NCBI RefSeq assembly: GCF_030517065.1
Contig: NZ_CP103950.1
Span: 1,736,001-1,800,000, forward strand
DNA: 64,000 nt
Direction of reading: 5' to 3'
DNA from: Riemerella columbina
Lineage (GTDB): Bacteria > Bacteroidota > Bacteroidia > Flavobacteriales > Weeksellaceae
A program made the translations under genes and the position numbers. Every line of letters starts with the position of its first letter. The first letter of the stretch is position 1. A model generated the notes under the pieces. The model saw only the letters and a program-made list of their open reading frames with translations. It was not told where the DNA came from and made no database searches. Of this stretch, positions 6,838-15,371 are shown in pieces.

Positions 6838-8982
6838 ATGAAAATCAACAAAAGTTACTTACTGATATTGGCGCTCTCCGCCTTATCTCCCGCTCAAAAC
6901 AAGAAATTCACTATGGAAGATGCCGTTTTGGGGCTTCGCTCTAACCTTGCTGTGAAAAGCATTTATGGCTTAGACTGGGCAAAAAATCAAGAGGGCTACA
7001 TCCAACAAGTCAAAAACGCCTATACCATTACCCAATACCCTTCTATGAAGGTGGACACCTTGGTTTCTCTGCATCAAATCAACCAAAATTTATCCAAAGA
7101 AAGGCAGCTCAAAGGCTTTCCGAGGCTCACTTTCATCAATGATGAAAAGGCGTATTTTGACCAAAACAACACTTATTATCTTGTAGAAAAACAGGCTGGC
7201 GCATGGCAAATTAAAATTTGGGAACAGCTCCCTGAAGATGCCGAAAATATCCAAATTACCGACAATGGCACTTTTCTTTTTACGGTTAAAAACAACCTTT
7301 ATAGTCAATATTTAGGCAAGAAAACCGCCATCACGCAGGAACAAAACGAGAATATCATCAGCGGGCAATCCGTTCACCGCAACGAATTCGGGATCCATGG
7401 CGGCATCTTCCCTGCCCCAGACCAAAACAAGGTCGCTTTTTACAAAATGGACCAAACGATGGTCAAAGATTACCCCATCATCGATTGGAGCGTGGTGCCA
7501 GCTGAAAATCATAACATTAAATATCCCATGGCGGGCGGCACCTCTCACCAAGTCTGTTTAGGAATTTACGATTTTAAAACGCAACAAACGCAATTTCTGC
7601 AAATAGATGGCGACCCAGAGCAATACCTAACCGCCGTTTCGTGGAGTCCAGATTCGCGTTTTATCTTCGTTGGGGTGCTGAACAGAGATCAAAACCACCT
7701 CAAAATGAACCAATACGATGCGCAAACGGGGCGCTTTATCAAAACGCTTTTTGAGGAAAAAAATGCCAAATATGTGGAGCCTGAGCACCCGCTATTGTTC
7801 CTCCCTCACTCTAACCAAGATTTTATTTGGCAGAGCCAGAGGAGCGGCTTTAACCACCTTTACCACTACCACATTGACCGAGGTCTGGTGCAACAGATTA
7901 CCACGGGCGACTGGCTGGTGACCGATGTCTTAGGCTTCAATGCCGCTAAGCATGAAATTTACATCAATACCACTAAAAATTCGCCGCTGGAAAGGCAAGT
8001 TTATAAAGTGAATTGGAAGAATAAAAAACTCACGCCAATCACTTCTGCATCAGGGATGCACAGAGGGCTACTCAACCAAAATGGGACGCTCCTTATCGAT
8101 ACTTATTCTAACGCCGAAGTGCCGAGGAACATCAACCTCATCAATACGCAGAATTTAAAATCTCAACCTCTATTTTCTGCGGAAAATCCACTAAAAGATT
8201 ACGCCCGACCTGAGGTAAAAAATGTAACGCTAAAAGCCGATGATGGTACGCCTCTTTATGGAAAATTGATACTCCCCACTGATTTTAATCCTAACCAAAA
8301 ATATCCCGTTATCGTTTATCTTTATGGTGGCCCACACGCACAACTCATCACCAATACCTTCCCTGCCAGCGGCAATCTTTGGTACGAATATTTAGCGCAA
8401 AGGGGCTATGTGGTTTTCTCAATGGACAACCGAGGCTCTTCTAATCGTGGTTTCAAGTTTGAGTCCGCTCCATTCCGACAATTGGGCACTGTGGAAATGG
8501 AAGACCAACTGAAAGGCGTGGCTTATTTGAAATCTTTGCCTTATGTAGATGCCGATAGAATGGGCGTTCACGGCTGGAGTTTTGGTGGCTTTATGACCAC
8601 AAGTTTGATGCTTCGCCATCCTGAAGTGTTTAAAGTGGCGGTGGCTGGCGGCCCTGTTATCGATTGGAATATGTACGAAATTATGTACACCGAGCGCTAT
8701 ATGGACAGCCCTCAACAGAACCCCAAAGGCTATGCGCAAGCCAATCTTTTGGATAAAATTCAAAATCTGAAAGGGAAACTTCTCCTGATCCACGGCACTC
8801 AAGATGACGTGGTGGTATGGCAACACACCATTAACCTCCTAAGGAATGCTGTAGAAAAGGGCACGCAGCTGGATTATTTTGTTTACCCTGGGCACGCCCA
8901 TAATGTGTTAGGCAAAGACCGTGTACACCTAATGCAAAAAGTAACCGATTATTTTGACCTTTATTTAAAGGATAAGAAGTAA
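6838..8982 (+). CDS. S9 family prolyl oligopeptidase, dipeptidyl peptidase IV-like
   Basis: Secreted serine peptidase of 714 aa. A signal peptide (MKINKSYLLILALSALSPAQ) leads into the DPP IV N-terminal beta-propeller (about 40-450) and the C-terminal alpha/beta-hydrolase domain. The catalytic triad is visible: Ser581 in HGWSFGG, Asp656 in HGTQDDVVVW and His688 in YPGHAHNV. Such enzymes cleave Xaa-Pro dipeptides from peptides in the periplasm and are abundant in asaccharolytic flavobacteria. The gene is single, with its own promoter and terminator. A second catalytic Asp choice (657) cannot be excluded. Confidence 0.95.
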   Translation: MKINKSYLLILALSALSPAQNKKFTMEDAVLGLRSNLAVKSIYGLDWAKNQEGYIQQVKNAYTITQYPSMKVDTLVSLHQINQNLSKERQLKGFPRLTFINDEKAYFDQNNTYYLVEKQAGAWQIKIWEQLPEDAENIQITDNGTFLFTVKNNLYSQYLGKKTAITQEQNENIISGQSVHRNEFGIHGGIFPAPDQNKVAFYKMDQTMVKDYPIIDWSVVPAENHNIKYPMAGGTSHQVCLGIYDFKTQQTQFLQIDGDPEQYLTAVSWSPDSRFIFVGVLNRDQNHLKMNQYDAQTGRFIKTLFEEKNAKYVEPEHPLLFLPHSNQDFIWQSQRSGFNHLYHYHIDRGLVQQITTGDWLVTDVLGFNAAKHEIYINTTKNSPLERQVYKVNWKNKKLTPITSASGMHRGLLNQNGTLLIDTYSNAEVPRNINLINTQNLKSQPLFSAENPLKDYARPEVKNVTLKADDGTPLYGKLILPTDFNPNQKYPVIVYLYGGPHAQLITNTFPASGNLWYEYLAQRGYVVFSMDNRGSSNRGFKFESAPFRQLGTVEMEDQLKGVAYLKSLPYVDADRMGVHGWSFGGFMTTSLMLRHPEVFKVAVAGGPVIDWNMYEIMYTERYMDSPQQNPKGYAQANLLDKIQNLKGKLLLIHGTQDDVVVWQHTINLLRNAVEKGTQLDYFVYPGHAHNVLGKDRVHLMQKVTDYFDLYLKDKK

Positions 8983-9000
8983 TAATTTCATCTAAAATAG

Positions 9001-9034
9001 AAGGCTTTTTCATAATGTGAAAGAGCCTTTTTTG
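9001..9034 (+). terminator. Intrinsic terminator after the S9 peptidase gene
   Basis: AAGGCTTTTTCA and TGAAAGAGCCTT pair (with one small bulge) around a short loop, followed by TTTTT. Confidence 0.75.
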
Positions 9035-9088
9035 TTTTATTTTAATCCATGCCCCAAATGATTACTTAATATTTCCTCTATTTTTTAT

Positions 9089-9096
9089 TAACTTTG
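9089..9096 (+). promoter_or_regulatory. -7 promoter box immediately before the thioredoxin-like gene
   Basis: TAACTTTG at 9089-9096 ends 6 bases before ATG 9102. Transcription would begin at or within a base or two of the start codon, implying a leaderless mRNA, and excluding a GTG start at 9096, which is part of the box. Confidence 0.6.
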
Positions 9097-9101
9097 TGGC
9101 T

Positions 9102-10391
9102 ATGAAAAAAGCAATCCTTTTATCGCCATTATTGCTATCTACGATGGCTTTGGCGCAGTTTAACATCAGCATAGAAGCCCCCGATAGTTTTTCTAAAAAA
9201 GAGGTTATGGTCTATACTTTGAATGGTTCCAAAGACTTCTTAACCGCACAAGCACAAAAGAAAAACGGCAAGTGGAACATCCAAATTCCTCAGGCTTACC
9301 ACGGGATGCTTAGGGCTTATTTCCCTGACAACAAGCAATCGGTTAATTTCATGTCCGAAAACCAAGAGGTCAAAATTAAATTGGATACCGATGGGCAAAA
9401 TATCAAGAAAATTGATTACCAAGACCCTGCCAACCAAACGATGTATCAACTTTTGCAAAATAATCAAAAAAAGGAAAGAATACTGCCTGTTTTATCTCAA
9501 ATTAAAGGTTTTTATAATGATAATTCCGCTTTTGACCAAGCATTAGCCGCAGAAATCAATCGGCTTAATCAAGCTAAAATGGCGGGGCAAAATTTATCGC
9601 AATATCCTTTTATTCAGTATTATTTTGAGCATACGCTTTATGCCAATCAAAATCCTGAAAAGCCCCTAACGGCAGATGATTACATCCAATTTCTATCTTC
9701 CAGCAATGAGTTTTTAGAAACCTCATCGCTCCTCAAACCTACCCTCCTCAACTTCCTGCGTTCTTTATCCAAAGAGCAAATAGATCCCAAAGTAGGGCAA
9801 CTTTTGGAAGCCGTTAGCGTGGAATCGCCAAGAGGGCAAACTATATTGGCAGAGTTGTTAGATATTTTTGAAACTTATGGCTTAGAAGAGGAAAAAGATA
9901 AATATTTCAAACTTGCATCCAATCTTAAATGCGAAATCAATAAAAATCTAAAAAGTAGCCTCACTTCAATTAAAAACACGATGGTGGGCAGCACTTTCCC
10001 TGATTATACCTTCACGAGCAACCTTAAAAATACCAAGGCTAAAAAGCTCAGCGATGTAAAAGCCAGCAAAAAATTGGTGTTATTCTGGGCATCTACTTGT
10101 CCGCATTGTATGTCTGAATTGCCACAGATTTTAGAAAAATACCCACAGCTAAAACAGCAAGGCATCGAGGTGGTGGCGTTTTCCTTAGACCAAGATGCTC
10201 AGGCTTACCAAAACACCGTTGCCTCTTTACCATGGATTAACGATTCTGAGCTGAAAGGCTGGGAAAGTAGCTACGCTGAAACTTACAATGTGCACGCTAC
10301 GCCAACTTATTATCTTTTAGATGCTCAGGATAAAATTATAGACAAGCCACATAACTTTAAAGCCTTTTTAGGCACAATAAATTTGAAATAA
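9102..10391 (+). CDS. Envelope thiol-disulfide oxidoreductase-like protein (TlpA/ResA type C-terminal domain)
   Basis: 429-aa exported protein. After a signal peptide (MKKAILLSPLLLSTMALAQ) come a DUF4369-like beta domain, a long helical middle part (about 110-300), and a C-terminal thioredoxin fold with WASTCPHCMSELPQ, redox cysteines C333 and C336. The cis-proline is in HATPTYYLLD. Bacteroidetes proteins of this build sit in the periplasm or on the outer membrane and are thought to reduce or isomerise disulfides. I chose ATG 9102 rather than GTG 9096 because the promoter box covers the latter. Confidence 0.87.
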   Translation: MKKAILLSPLLLSTMALAQFNISIEAPDSFSKKEVMVYTLNGSKDFLTAQAQKKNGKWNIQIPQAYHGMLRAYFPDNKQSVNFMSENQEVKIKLDTDGQNIKKIDYQDPANQTMYQLLQNNQKKERILPVLSQIKGFYNDNSAFDQALAAEINRLNQAKMAGQNLSQYPFIQYYFEHTLYANQNPEKPLTADDYIQFLSSSNEFLETSSLLKPTLLNFLRSLSKEQIDPKVGQLLEAVSVESPRGQTILAELLDIFETYGLEEEKDKYFKLASNLKCEINKNLKSSLTSIKNTMVGSTFPDYTFTSNLKNTKAKKLSDVKASKKLVLFWASTCPHCMSELPQILEKYPQLKQQGIEVVAFSLDQDAQAYQNTVASLPWINDSELKGWESSYAETYNVHATPTYYLLDAQDKIIDKPHNFKAFLGTINLK

Positions 10392-10393
10392 AT

Positions 10394-10424
10394 TTTGGTG
10401 GGATAAAAATATTTTCTATATTTG
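10394..10424 (+). promoter_or_regulatory. Promoter of tRNA-Met
   Basis: TTTGGTGGG at 10394 (-33 element) and TATATTTG at 10417-10424 (-7 box), 19 bases apart, 12 bases upstream of the tRNA. A very good Bacteroidetes consensus. Confidence 0.8.
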
Positions 10425-10436
10425 CACCACTCAAAT

Positions 10437-10513
10437 GGCGAGGTAGCTCAGATGGTTAGAGCGCAGGATTCATAACCCTGAGGTCACGGGTTCAATTCCC
10501 GTCTTCGCTACCA
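10437..10513 (+). tRNA. tRNA-Met (anticodon CAT), probably elongator
   Basis: 77 nt including an encoded CCA. The acceptor GGCGAGG pairs with CTTCGCT using two G-U pairs. The D arm is AGCTCAGATGGTTAGAGC, the anticodon loop TTCATAA with CAT, and the T arm CGGGTTCAATTCCCG. The GTAGCTCAG start, unlike the initiator's, points to the elongator; a lysidine-modified tRNA-Ile2 with the same CAT anticodon is the alternative. Confidence 0.93.
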
Positions 10514-10521
10514 AGTTTAAC

Positions 10522-10555
10522 AATCGGTGTATCAACAGAATACACCGATTTTTTT
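10522..10555 (+). terminator. Intrinsic terminator after tRNA-Met
   Basis: AATCGGTGTAT (10522-10532) and ATACACCGATT (10540-10550) form a perfect 11-bp stem with a 7-nt loop, followed by T7. Confidence 0.92.
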
Positions 10556-11035
10556 ATGCCCACTTCCCCAAAATTTTAGCCTCAAATACAAAACCAAAAA
10601 CCACAATTTCATCAATTATTGACCTCTACCCCTCACCTATTTTAAGAGGTGATGAGCATTTTCAAGGATAAAAAAGGCTTGTTTTCGACGGCGCACTACA
10701 CCATTTGGGGTATAGTTTAAATCATCTATACCCTAAAAAAGGCAAACTTAAACGATTGTTTAATTTCACCCCTCACTACAAAGCGTTTATTGATGGGCTA
10801 AATGAAGCGCTATGCCCTATAGTAAAGGGCTGGCAGCAATGTGGAAAACTTATAAGCCTAATAACCAAAATTTTAAGACTTATCGCAGGGTTTTGTTTTC
10901 TTTTTCAAAGAGGATTCTCTATTTTTGTAATCCACGCTTTGGGTTCGCAAGTTGAGGTTAATCCCTTATAAATCTATAACTTAGCAATGTATACCACAAA
11001 AGCTGGCTTTGTTTAACCTTTTAACAGCACAAAAA
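10556..11035 (+). other. Intergenic stretch with possible decayed coding sequence
   Basis: 480 bases between the tRNA terminator and nrdB. A plus-strand frame at 10705-10971 could encode 88 residues, beginning with basic and aromatic residues (KLKRLFNFTPHYKAF) and ending in a hydrophobic run. A short frame MSIFKDKKGLF at about 10650 and another rich in K/Y/N from about 10840 overlap it in other phases. This looks like a gene broken by frameshifts rather than an intact small protein. I do not recognise the family. The nrdB promoter must also lie here, but no perfect TAnnTTTG box is visible near its start. Confidence 0.3.
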
Positions 11036-12010
11036 ATGGGAATATTTGATAAGCGTATCAGCTACAAGCCGTTTGAGTATCCAGAAGTATTACAATTTGT
11101 GGACTCCATCAATAAATCATTTTGGGTACATTCCGAAGTAGACTTCACTGCCGATGTGCAGGACTTCCACTCGCAGTTGGAGCTGCACGAGAAAAATGCC
11201 ATTAAGCACGCCCTATTGGCGATTGCTCAGATTGAAGTCTCCGTAAAAACCTTCTGGGGCAATCTCTACAACCACCTGCCTAAGCCAGAATTCAACGGGT
11301 TGGGATCCACCTTTGCAGAGTGTGAGTTTAGACACAGCGAGGCCTACTCTCGCCTTTTGGAAGTGCTGGGCTACAATAACGAATTCCTAAATGTGGTGGA
11401 AATTCCTGCCGTTAAAAAGAGAATAGACTTCTTAACCGAAGTCCTTAAACACGCCAACTCCACGCAGCCGAAAGAGTATGTATCTTCATTGCTCTTATTT
11501 TCTATTTTGATAGAAAATGTGTCTCTATTCAGCCAGTTTGCTATTATTCTCTCTTTCACGAGGTTTAAGGGGTATATGAAAAATGTGTCCAACATCATCG
11601 CGTGGACCAGTGTAGATGAGCAAATCCACGCTAATGCGGGCATCTACCTCATCAATAAAATCAGAGAAGAGCAACCCCACCTCCTTACCGAGGCGGATAT
11701 AGAGGACATCTATCAGCTGGTGGACACCTCCCTGACGGTGGAAGCCGAAATTTTAGATTGGATTTTTGAACTGGGCGAGATTGACAAAGTTTCTAAAAAA
11801 GACCTCCTCAACTTTATGAAATATAGAGTAGATGACTCCCTAAAAAAAATCGGGATGAAACCGAGATACAACATCACCGCAGAGGAATACAAACCGATGC
11901 AATGGTTTGAAGAAGAGGTGTTTGCTAATTCTTTAGATGATTTCTTCGCTAAGCGCCCTGTGGACTACACCAAGCACGACAAACCGATTACAGAAAATGA
12001 TTTGTTTTAG
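11036..12010 (+). CDS. nrdB: Class I ribonucleotide reductase, beta (radical-generating) subunit
   Basis: Generates and stores the radical used by NrdA to reduce ribonucleotides. Start set at ATG 11036 (MGIFDKRISYKPFEYPE), the conserved flavobacterial N-terminus, rather than the frame's first ATG at 11009. In the 324-aa product the diiron ligands are visible: E67, E97, H100, E160, E195 and H198, with the radical tyrosine Y104 (CEFRHSEAY). There is no N-terminal ATP-cone, unlike some Bacteroidetes NrdB proteins. It is followed by nrdA after 76 bases in the same orientation. Confidence 0.96.
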   Translation: MGIFDKRISYKPFEYPEVLQFVDSINKSFWVHSEVDFTADVQDFHSQLELHEKNAIKHALLAIAQIEVSVKTFWGNLYNHLPKPEFNGLGSTFAECEFRHSEAYSRLLEVLGYNNEFLNVVEIPAVKKRIDFLTEVLKHANSTQPKEYVSSLLLFSILIENVSLFSQFAIILSFTRFKGYMKNVSNIIAWTSVDEQIHANAGIYLINKIREEQPHLLTEADIEDIYQLVDTSLTVEAEILDWIFELGEIDKVSKKDLLNFMKYRVDDSLKKIGMKPRYNITAEEYKPMQWFEEEVFANSLDDFFAKRPVDYTKHDKPITENDLF

Positions 12011-12086
12011 CTTCTCCATCAAAGCAGAAAAACAACATCACCCACAAAATCAGCATTAAACCTATAATATAGAAGCATATACGACA

Positions 12087-13739
12087 ATGGAAGAACAGCA
12101 TATATGGTGGCTCAATGAAGAGTCTGAGCAAATGCTCAACAGAGGTTACCTCCTCAAAGGCGAAACGGTACACGGTGCCATTAAAAGAATTACCACGGCG
12201 GCAGCCAAAAGGCTCTACAAGCCGGAGCTACAGCCAGCGTTTGAAGAGATGATCACCAAAGGGTGGATCTCCTTTTCCTCCCCAGTTTGGGCGAATATGG
12301 GAACCCAGCGCGGACTACCGATTTCGTGCTTTAATGTCCACATCCCAGACAGCATAGAGGGCATTACCCACAAAATGGGCGAAGTGATTATGCAGACCAA
12401 AATTGGGGGCGGTACTTCGGGCTACTTTGGAGAACTCAGACACCGTGGCACTGCCGTAACCGACAATGGAAAATCCTCTGGTGCTGTCTCTTTTATGAAG
12501 TTGTTTGACACCTCTATGGATGTGGTGAGCCAAGGTGGCGTGCGCAGGGGCGCCTTTGCCGCTTATTTAGATATTGACCACGGCGATATTGAGGAGTTCC
12601 TTTCTATTAAAGACATCGGCAGCCCAATTCAGAACCTGTTCATCGGCGTTTGCGTACCAGATTATTGGATGCAAGATATGATAGATGGCGATATTGAGAA
12701 AAGAAAAATCTGGGCAAGAGTCTTAGAAAGTCGCCAGCAGAAGGGCTTACCGTACATCTTCTTTACCGATAATGTCAATAGAAACAAGCCTCAAGTCTAT
12801 AAAGATGCAGGGCTGATGATTAACGCCAGCAACCTTTGCTCCGAGATTATGCTCCCTTCCACCGCAGATGAATCCTTTATCTGTTGCTTGTCTTCTATGA
12901 ATTTAGAACTCTTTGATGAGTGGAAAGATACCAATGCTGTCAAGCTCGCTATTTATTTCTTAGACGCTGTACTCTCCGAGTTTATCGAAAAAACCGAAGG
13001 CAACTATTACCTGCAAGGCGCGCGCAACTTCGCAATTAAGCATAGAGCGTTGGGCTTAGGCGTGCTGGGCTATCACTCTTACCTTCAGAAGAATAGAATT
13101 CCGTTTGAGAGTTTTGAAGCCACCCAGTTTAACGCCCGTGCCTTCCGCCACATCAAGGAAGAAGCCGAGGCAGCCTCCCAAGAGCTCGCCAACATCTACG
13201 GCGAACCCGAAATGCTCAAAGGCTATGGCAGACGCAATACTACCCTTATGGCGATAGCGCCAACCACCTCCAGCTCGGCTATTTTAGGGCAAACATCGCC
13301 AGGGATAGAGCCTTTTGCCTCCAACTACTACAAGGCGGGCTTAGCCAAAGGAAACTTTATGCGGAAGAACAAATACTTGGCACAACTGTTAGAAGAAAAA
13401 GGCTTAGACAATGAGGAAACTTGGCGCAGTATTATGCTCAACCACGGCTCTGTACAGCATCTGGAAGGGCTAACCGATGAGGAAAAAGCGGTGTTCAAAA
13501 CCTTTAAAGAAATATCTCCAATGGAGATCATCTCCCAAGCCGCCCAGCGCCAGCAGTACATAGACCAAGCGCAATCCCTCAACCTCCAAATCCCGTCTAA
13601 TATGCCAGTAAAAGATGTGAACTACCTGATGATAGAGGCATGGAAGAAAGGCGTAAAAACCTTGTACTACCAAAGAAGTTCCTCTGTATCTAAGGAGATG
13701 ATGGTCAACTTCGTGAACTGTACCTCCTGTGAGGCGTAG
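12087..13739 (+). CDS. nrdA: Class I ribonucleotide reductase, alpha (catalytic) subunit
   Basis: Catalytic subunit, 550 aa, starting directly at the MEEQHIWWLNEESEQML segment of the barrel with no ATP-cone domain, so it is much shorter than E. coli NrdA (761 aa). Active-site residues: C81 (PISCFNV), N249-C251-E253 (NLCSEI), the tyrosine pair Y527-Y528 (LYYQRSSS) for radical transfer and the C-terminal redox shuttle C545/C548 (CTSCEA). It forms the nrdBA operon with the preceding gene. Confidence 0.96.
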   Translation: MEEQHIWWLNEESEQMLNRGYLLKGETVHGAIKRITTAAAKRLYKPELQPAFEEMITKGWISFSSPVWANMGTQRGLPISCFNVHIPDSIEGITHKMGEVIMQTKIGGGTSGYFGELRHRGTAVTDNGKSSGAVSFMKLFDTSMDVVSQGGVRRGAFAAYLDIDHGDIEEFLSIKDIGSPIQNLFIGVCVPDYWMQDMIDGDIEKRKIWARVLESRQQKGLPYIFFTDNVNRNKPQVYKDAGLMINASNLCSEIMLPSTADESFICCLSSMNLELFDEWKDTNAVKLAIYFLDAVLSEFIEKTEGNYYLQGARNFAIKHRALGLGVLGYHSYLQKNRIPFESFEATQFNARAFRHIKEEAEAASQELANIYGEPEMLKGYGRRNTTLMAIAPTTSSSAILGQTSPGIEPFASNYYKAGLAKGNFMRKNKYLAQLLEEKGLDNEETWRSIMLNHGSVQHLEGLTDEEKAVFKTFKEISPMEIISQAAQRQQYIDQAQSLNLQIPSNMPVKDVNYLMIEAWKKGVKTLYYQRSSSVSKEMMVNFVNCTSCEA

Positions 13740-13818
13740 GAATGAGGAGAAGCTTTAATCAATGGAAATCCGCTTCTGCACTAACTTTGATGAATAAAAA
13801 GCTCTCATTAAAAAAGTT

Positions 13819-13826
13819 TATCTTTG
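13819..13826 (+). promoter_or_regulatory. -7 promoter box directly before the GH3-family gene
   Basis: TATCTTTG at 13819-13826 ends only 4 bases before ATG 13831, predicting a leaderless transcript. A second box TAACTTTG at 13782-13789 could give a conventional leader of about 40 nt. Confidence 0.55.
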
Positions 13827-13830
13827 CGCT

Positions 13831-15336
13831 ATGTTAAAATGGATTAAAAAGCAACTCGCTTTAACTTGGGCTAAAATACACCAAAAGCAGGTGGCTAAAG
13901 CAGGACAGCAGGCGGCGCAACATCAGGAAGCGCTATTGCTCCAAATGGTAAAAACTGCCGAGAAAACGCTTTTTGGGAGAGTCCATCATTTTGAAAATAT
14001 TAAAACCATTCAAGATTTTCAAAAGCAAGTGCCCATTACCGATTATGAGGGCTTAAAACCTTATATCGATAAGATGAAGCGAGGGCAAGCCCATATCTTG
14101 TGGACTGGCACTCCTGAATATTTTGCAAAAACCTCGGGGACCACTTCTGGGGCTAAATATATTCCGATTTCTAAGGAGGGAATGCCGTTTCAAATCCAAG
14201 CGGCACGGTCGGCGCTATTGCATTATATTGCGCAGAAAAACAATGCCAATTTTGTTAATGGCAAAATGATTTTCCTACAAGGTTCGCCCGAATTAGAGGA
14301 GGTTTATGGCATTAAAACAGGGCGGCTCTCGGGGATTGTGGCGCACCATATTCCGCATTATCTCCAAAAAAACAGGTTGCCCTCCTACGCGACCAACTGC
14401 ATAGACGATTGGGAAACGAAAATCCACAAAATCGCTGATGAAACAGAACACGAGGATATGCGGCTGATTTCGGGCATTCCACCGTGGCTCATTATGTATT
14501 TTGAAATTTTGGTGGAGCGCCACGGCAAGCCTATCAAAGCGCTTTTTCCAAATTTACAACTTATCGTAACAGGGGGCGTTAATTACGGACCTTACCGAAA
14601 AAAAATGGAACAGCTCTTGGGCGGCGCCGTTGATATTGTGCAAACCTTCCCTGCCAGTGAAGGCTTTTTTGCATTTCAAGATGATATTTCTAAGGAAGGG
14701 CTTTTGCTACTGGCCCAGCACGGTATTTTCTATGAATTTGTGCCGTTGGCAGAGTTTGGAAAACCAAATGCGCCTTGCCTGACTTTAAAAGAGATAGAGC
14801 TTCACCAAGATTATGCAATGATCATCACTACCAATTCTGGGCTTTGGCGCTATGCTATCGGCGATGTGGTGCGGTTTATTTCTAAAAATCCTTACCGCAT
14901 TTTGGTGAGTGGCAGAACCAAGCATTACACCTCGGCTTTCGGTGAGCATGTGATTGCCTACGAGGTGGAAGAAGCGATAAAAAGGGCGATAGCCAAACAT
15001 CCTGCACAGATTACAGAGTTCCATTTGGCACCGCAAGTAACGCCAGCGCATCAAGAACTGCCCTACCACGAGTGGCTGATAGAATTTCAGCAACCACCAG
15101 CAGATTTAAAGGCTTTTGCCGCAACACTCGACCAAGAGATGAAAAGTCTCAACACTTATTATGATGATTTAATCCAAGGGAAAGTGCTGCAACCGCTCAA
15201 AATTACACCGCTTAAAAAAAATGCCTTTCATCATTATGCAAAATCCGAAGGCAAGCTGGGCGGACAAAATAAAATCCCAAGACTGGCGAATGATAGAACC
15301 ATCGCTGAATTTTTAGAAACCCAGCGATTAGATTAG
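13831..15336 (+). CDS. GH3 family adenylate-forming enzyme
   Basis: 501-aa member of the GH3 auxin-responsive-promoter family, which in plants conjugates amino acids to acyl hormones through acyl-adenylates. The ANL-type ATP motif KTSGTTSGAKYIPIS is at about residues 100-114, a second nucleotide motif at TFPASEGFFAFQD, and the late acid/arginine motif in WRYAIGDVVRF. Bacterial substrates are unknown. It is followed after 35 bases by an MFS exporter, which may be co-transcribed. Nothing else nearby hints at the substrate. Confidence 0.9.
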   Translation: MLKWIKKQLALTWAKIHQKQVAKAGQQAAQHQEALLLQMVKTAEKTLFGRVHHFENIKTIQDFQKQVPITDYEGLKPYIDKMKRGQAHILWTGTPEYFAKTSGTTSGAKYIPISKEGMPFQIQAARSALLHYIAQKNNANFVNGKMIFLQGSPELEEVYGIKTGRLSGIVAHHIPHYLQKNRLPSYATNCIDDWETKIHKIADETEHEDMRLISGIPPWLIMYFEILVERHGKPIKALFPNLQLIVTGGVNYGPYRKKMEQLLGGAVDIVQTFPASEGFFAFQDDISKEGLLLLAQHGIFYEFVPLAEFGKPNAPCLTLKEIELHQDYAMIITTNSGLWRYAIGDVVRFISKNPYRILVSGRTKHYTSAFGEHVIAYEVEEAIKRAIAKHPAQITEFHLAPQVTPAHQELPYHEWLIEFQQPPADLKAFAATLDQEMKSLNTYYDDLIQGKVLQPLKITPLKKNAFHHYAKSEGKLGGQNKIPRLANDRTIAEFLETQRLD

Positions 15337-15371
15337 CAACTTTCTCATCATAACTTTTAAACCCCAATCTC

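Noticed and set aside
9096-9101. GTG start for the thioredoxin-like protein
   Set aside because: The G of this GTG is the last base of the -7 box TAACTTTG, so it would not be transcribed.
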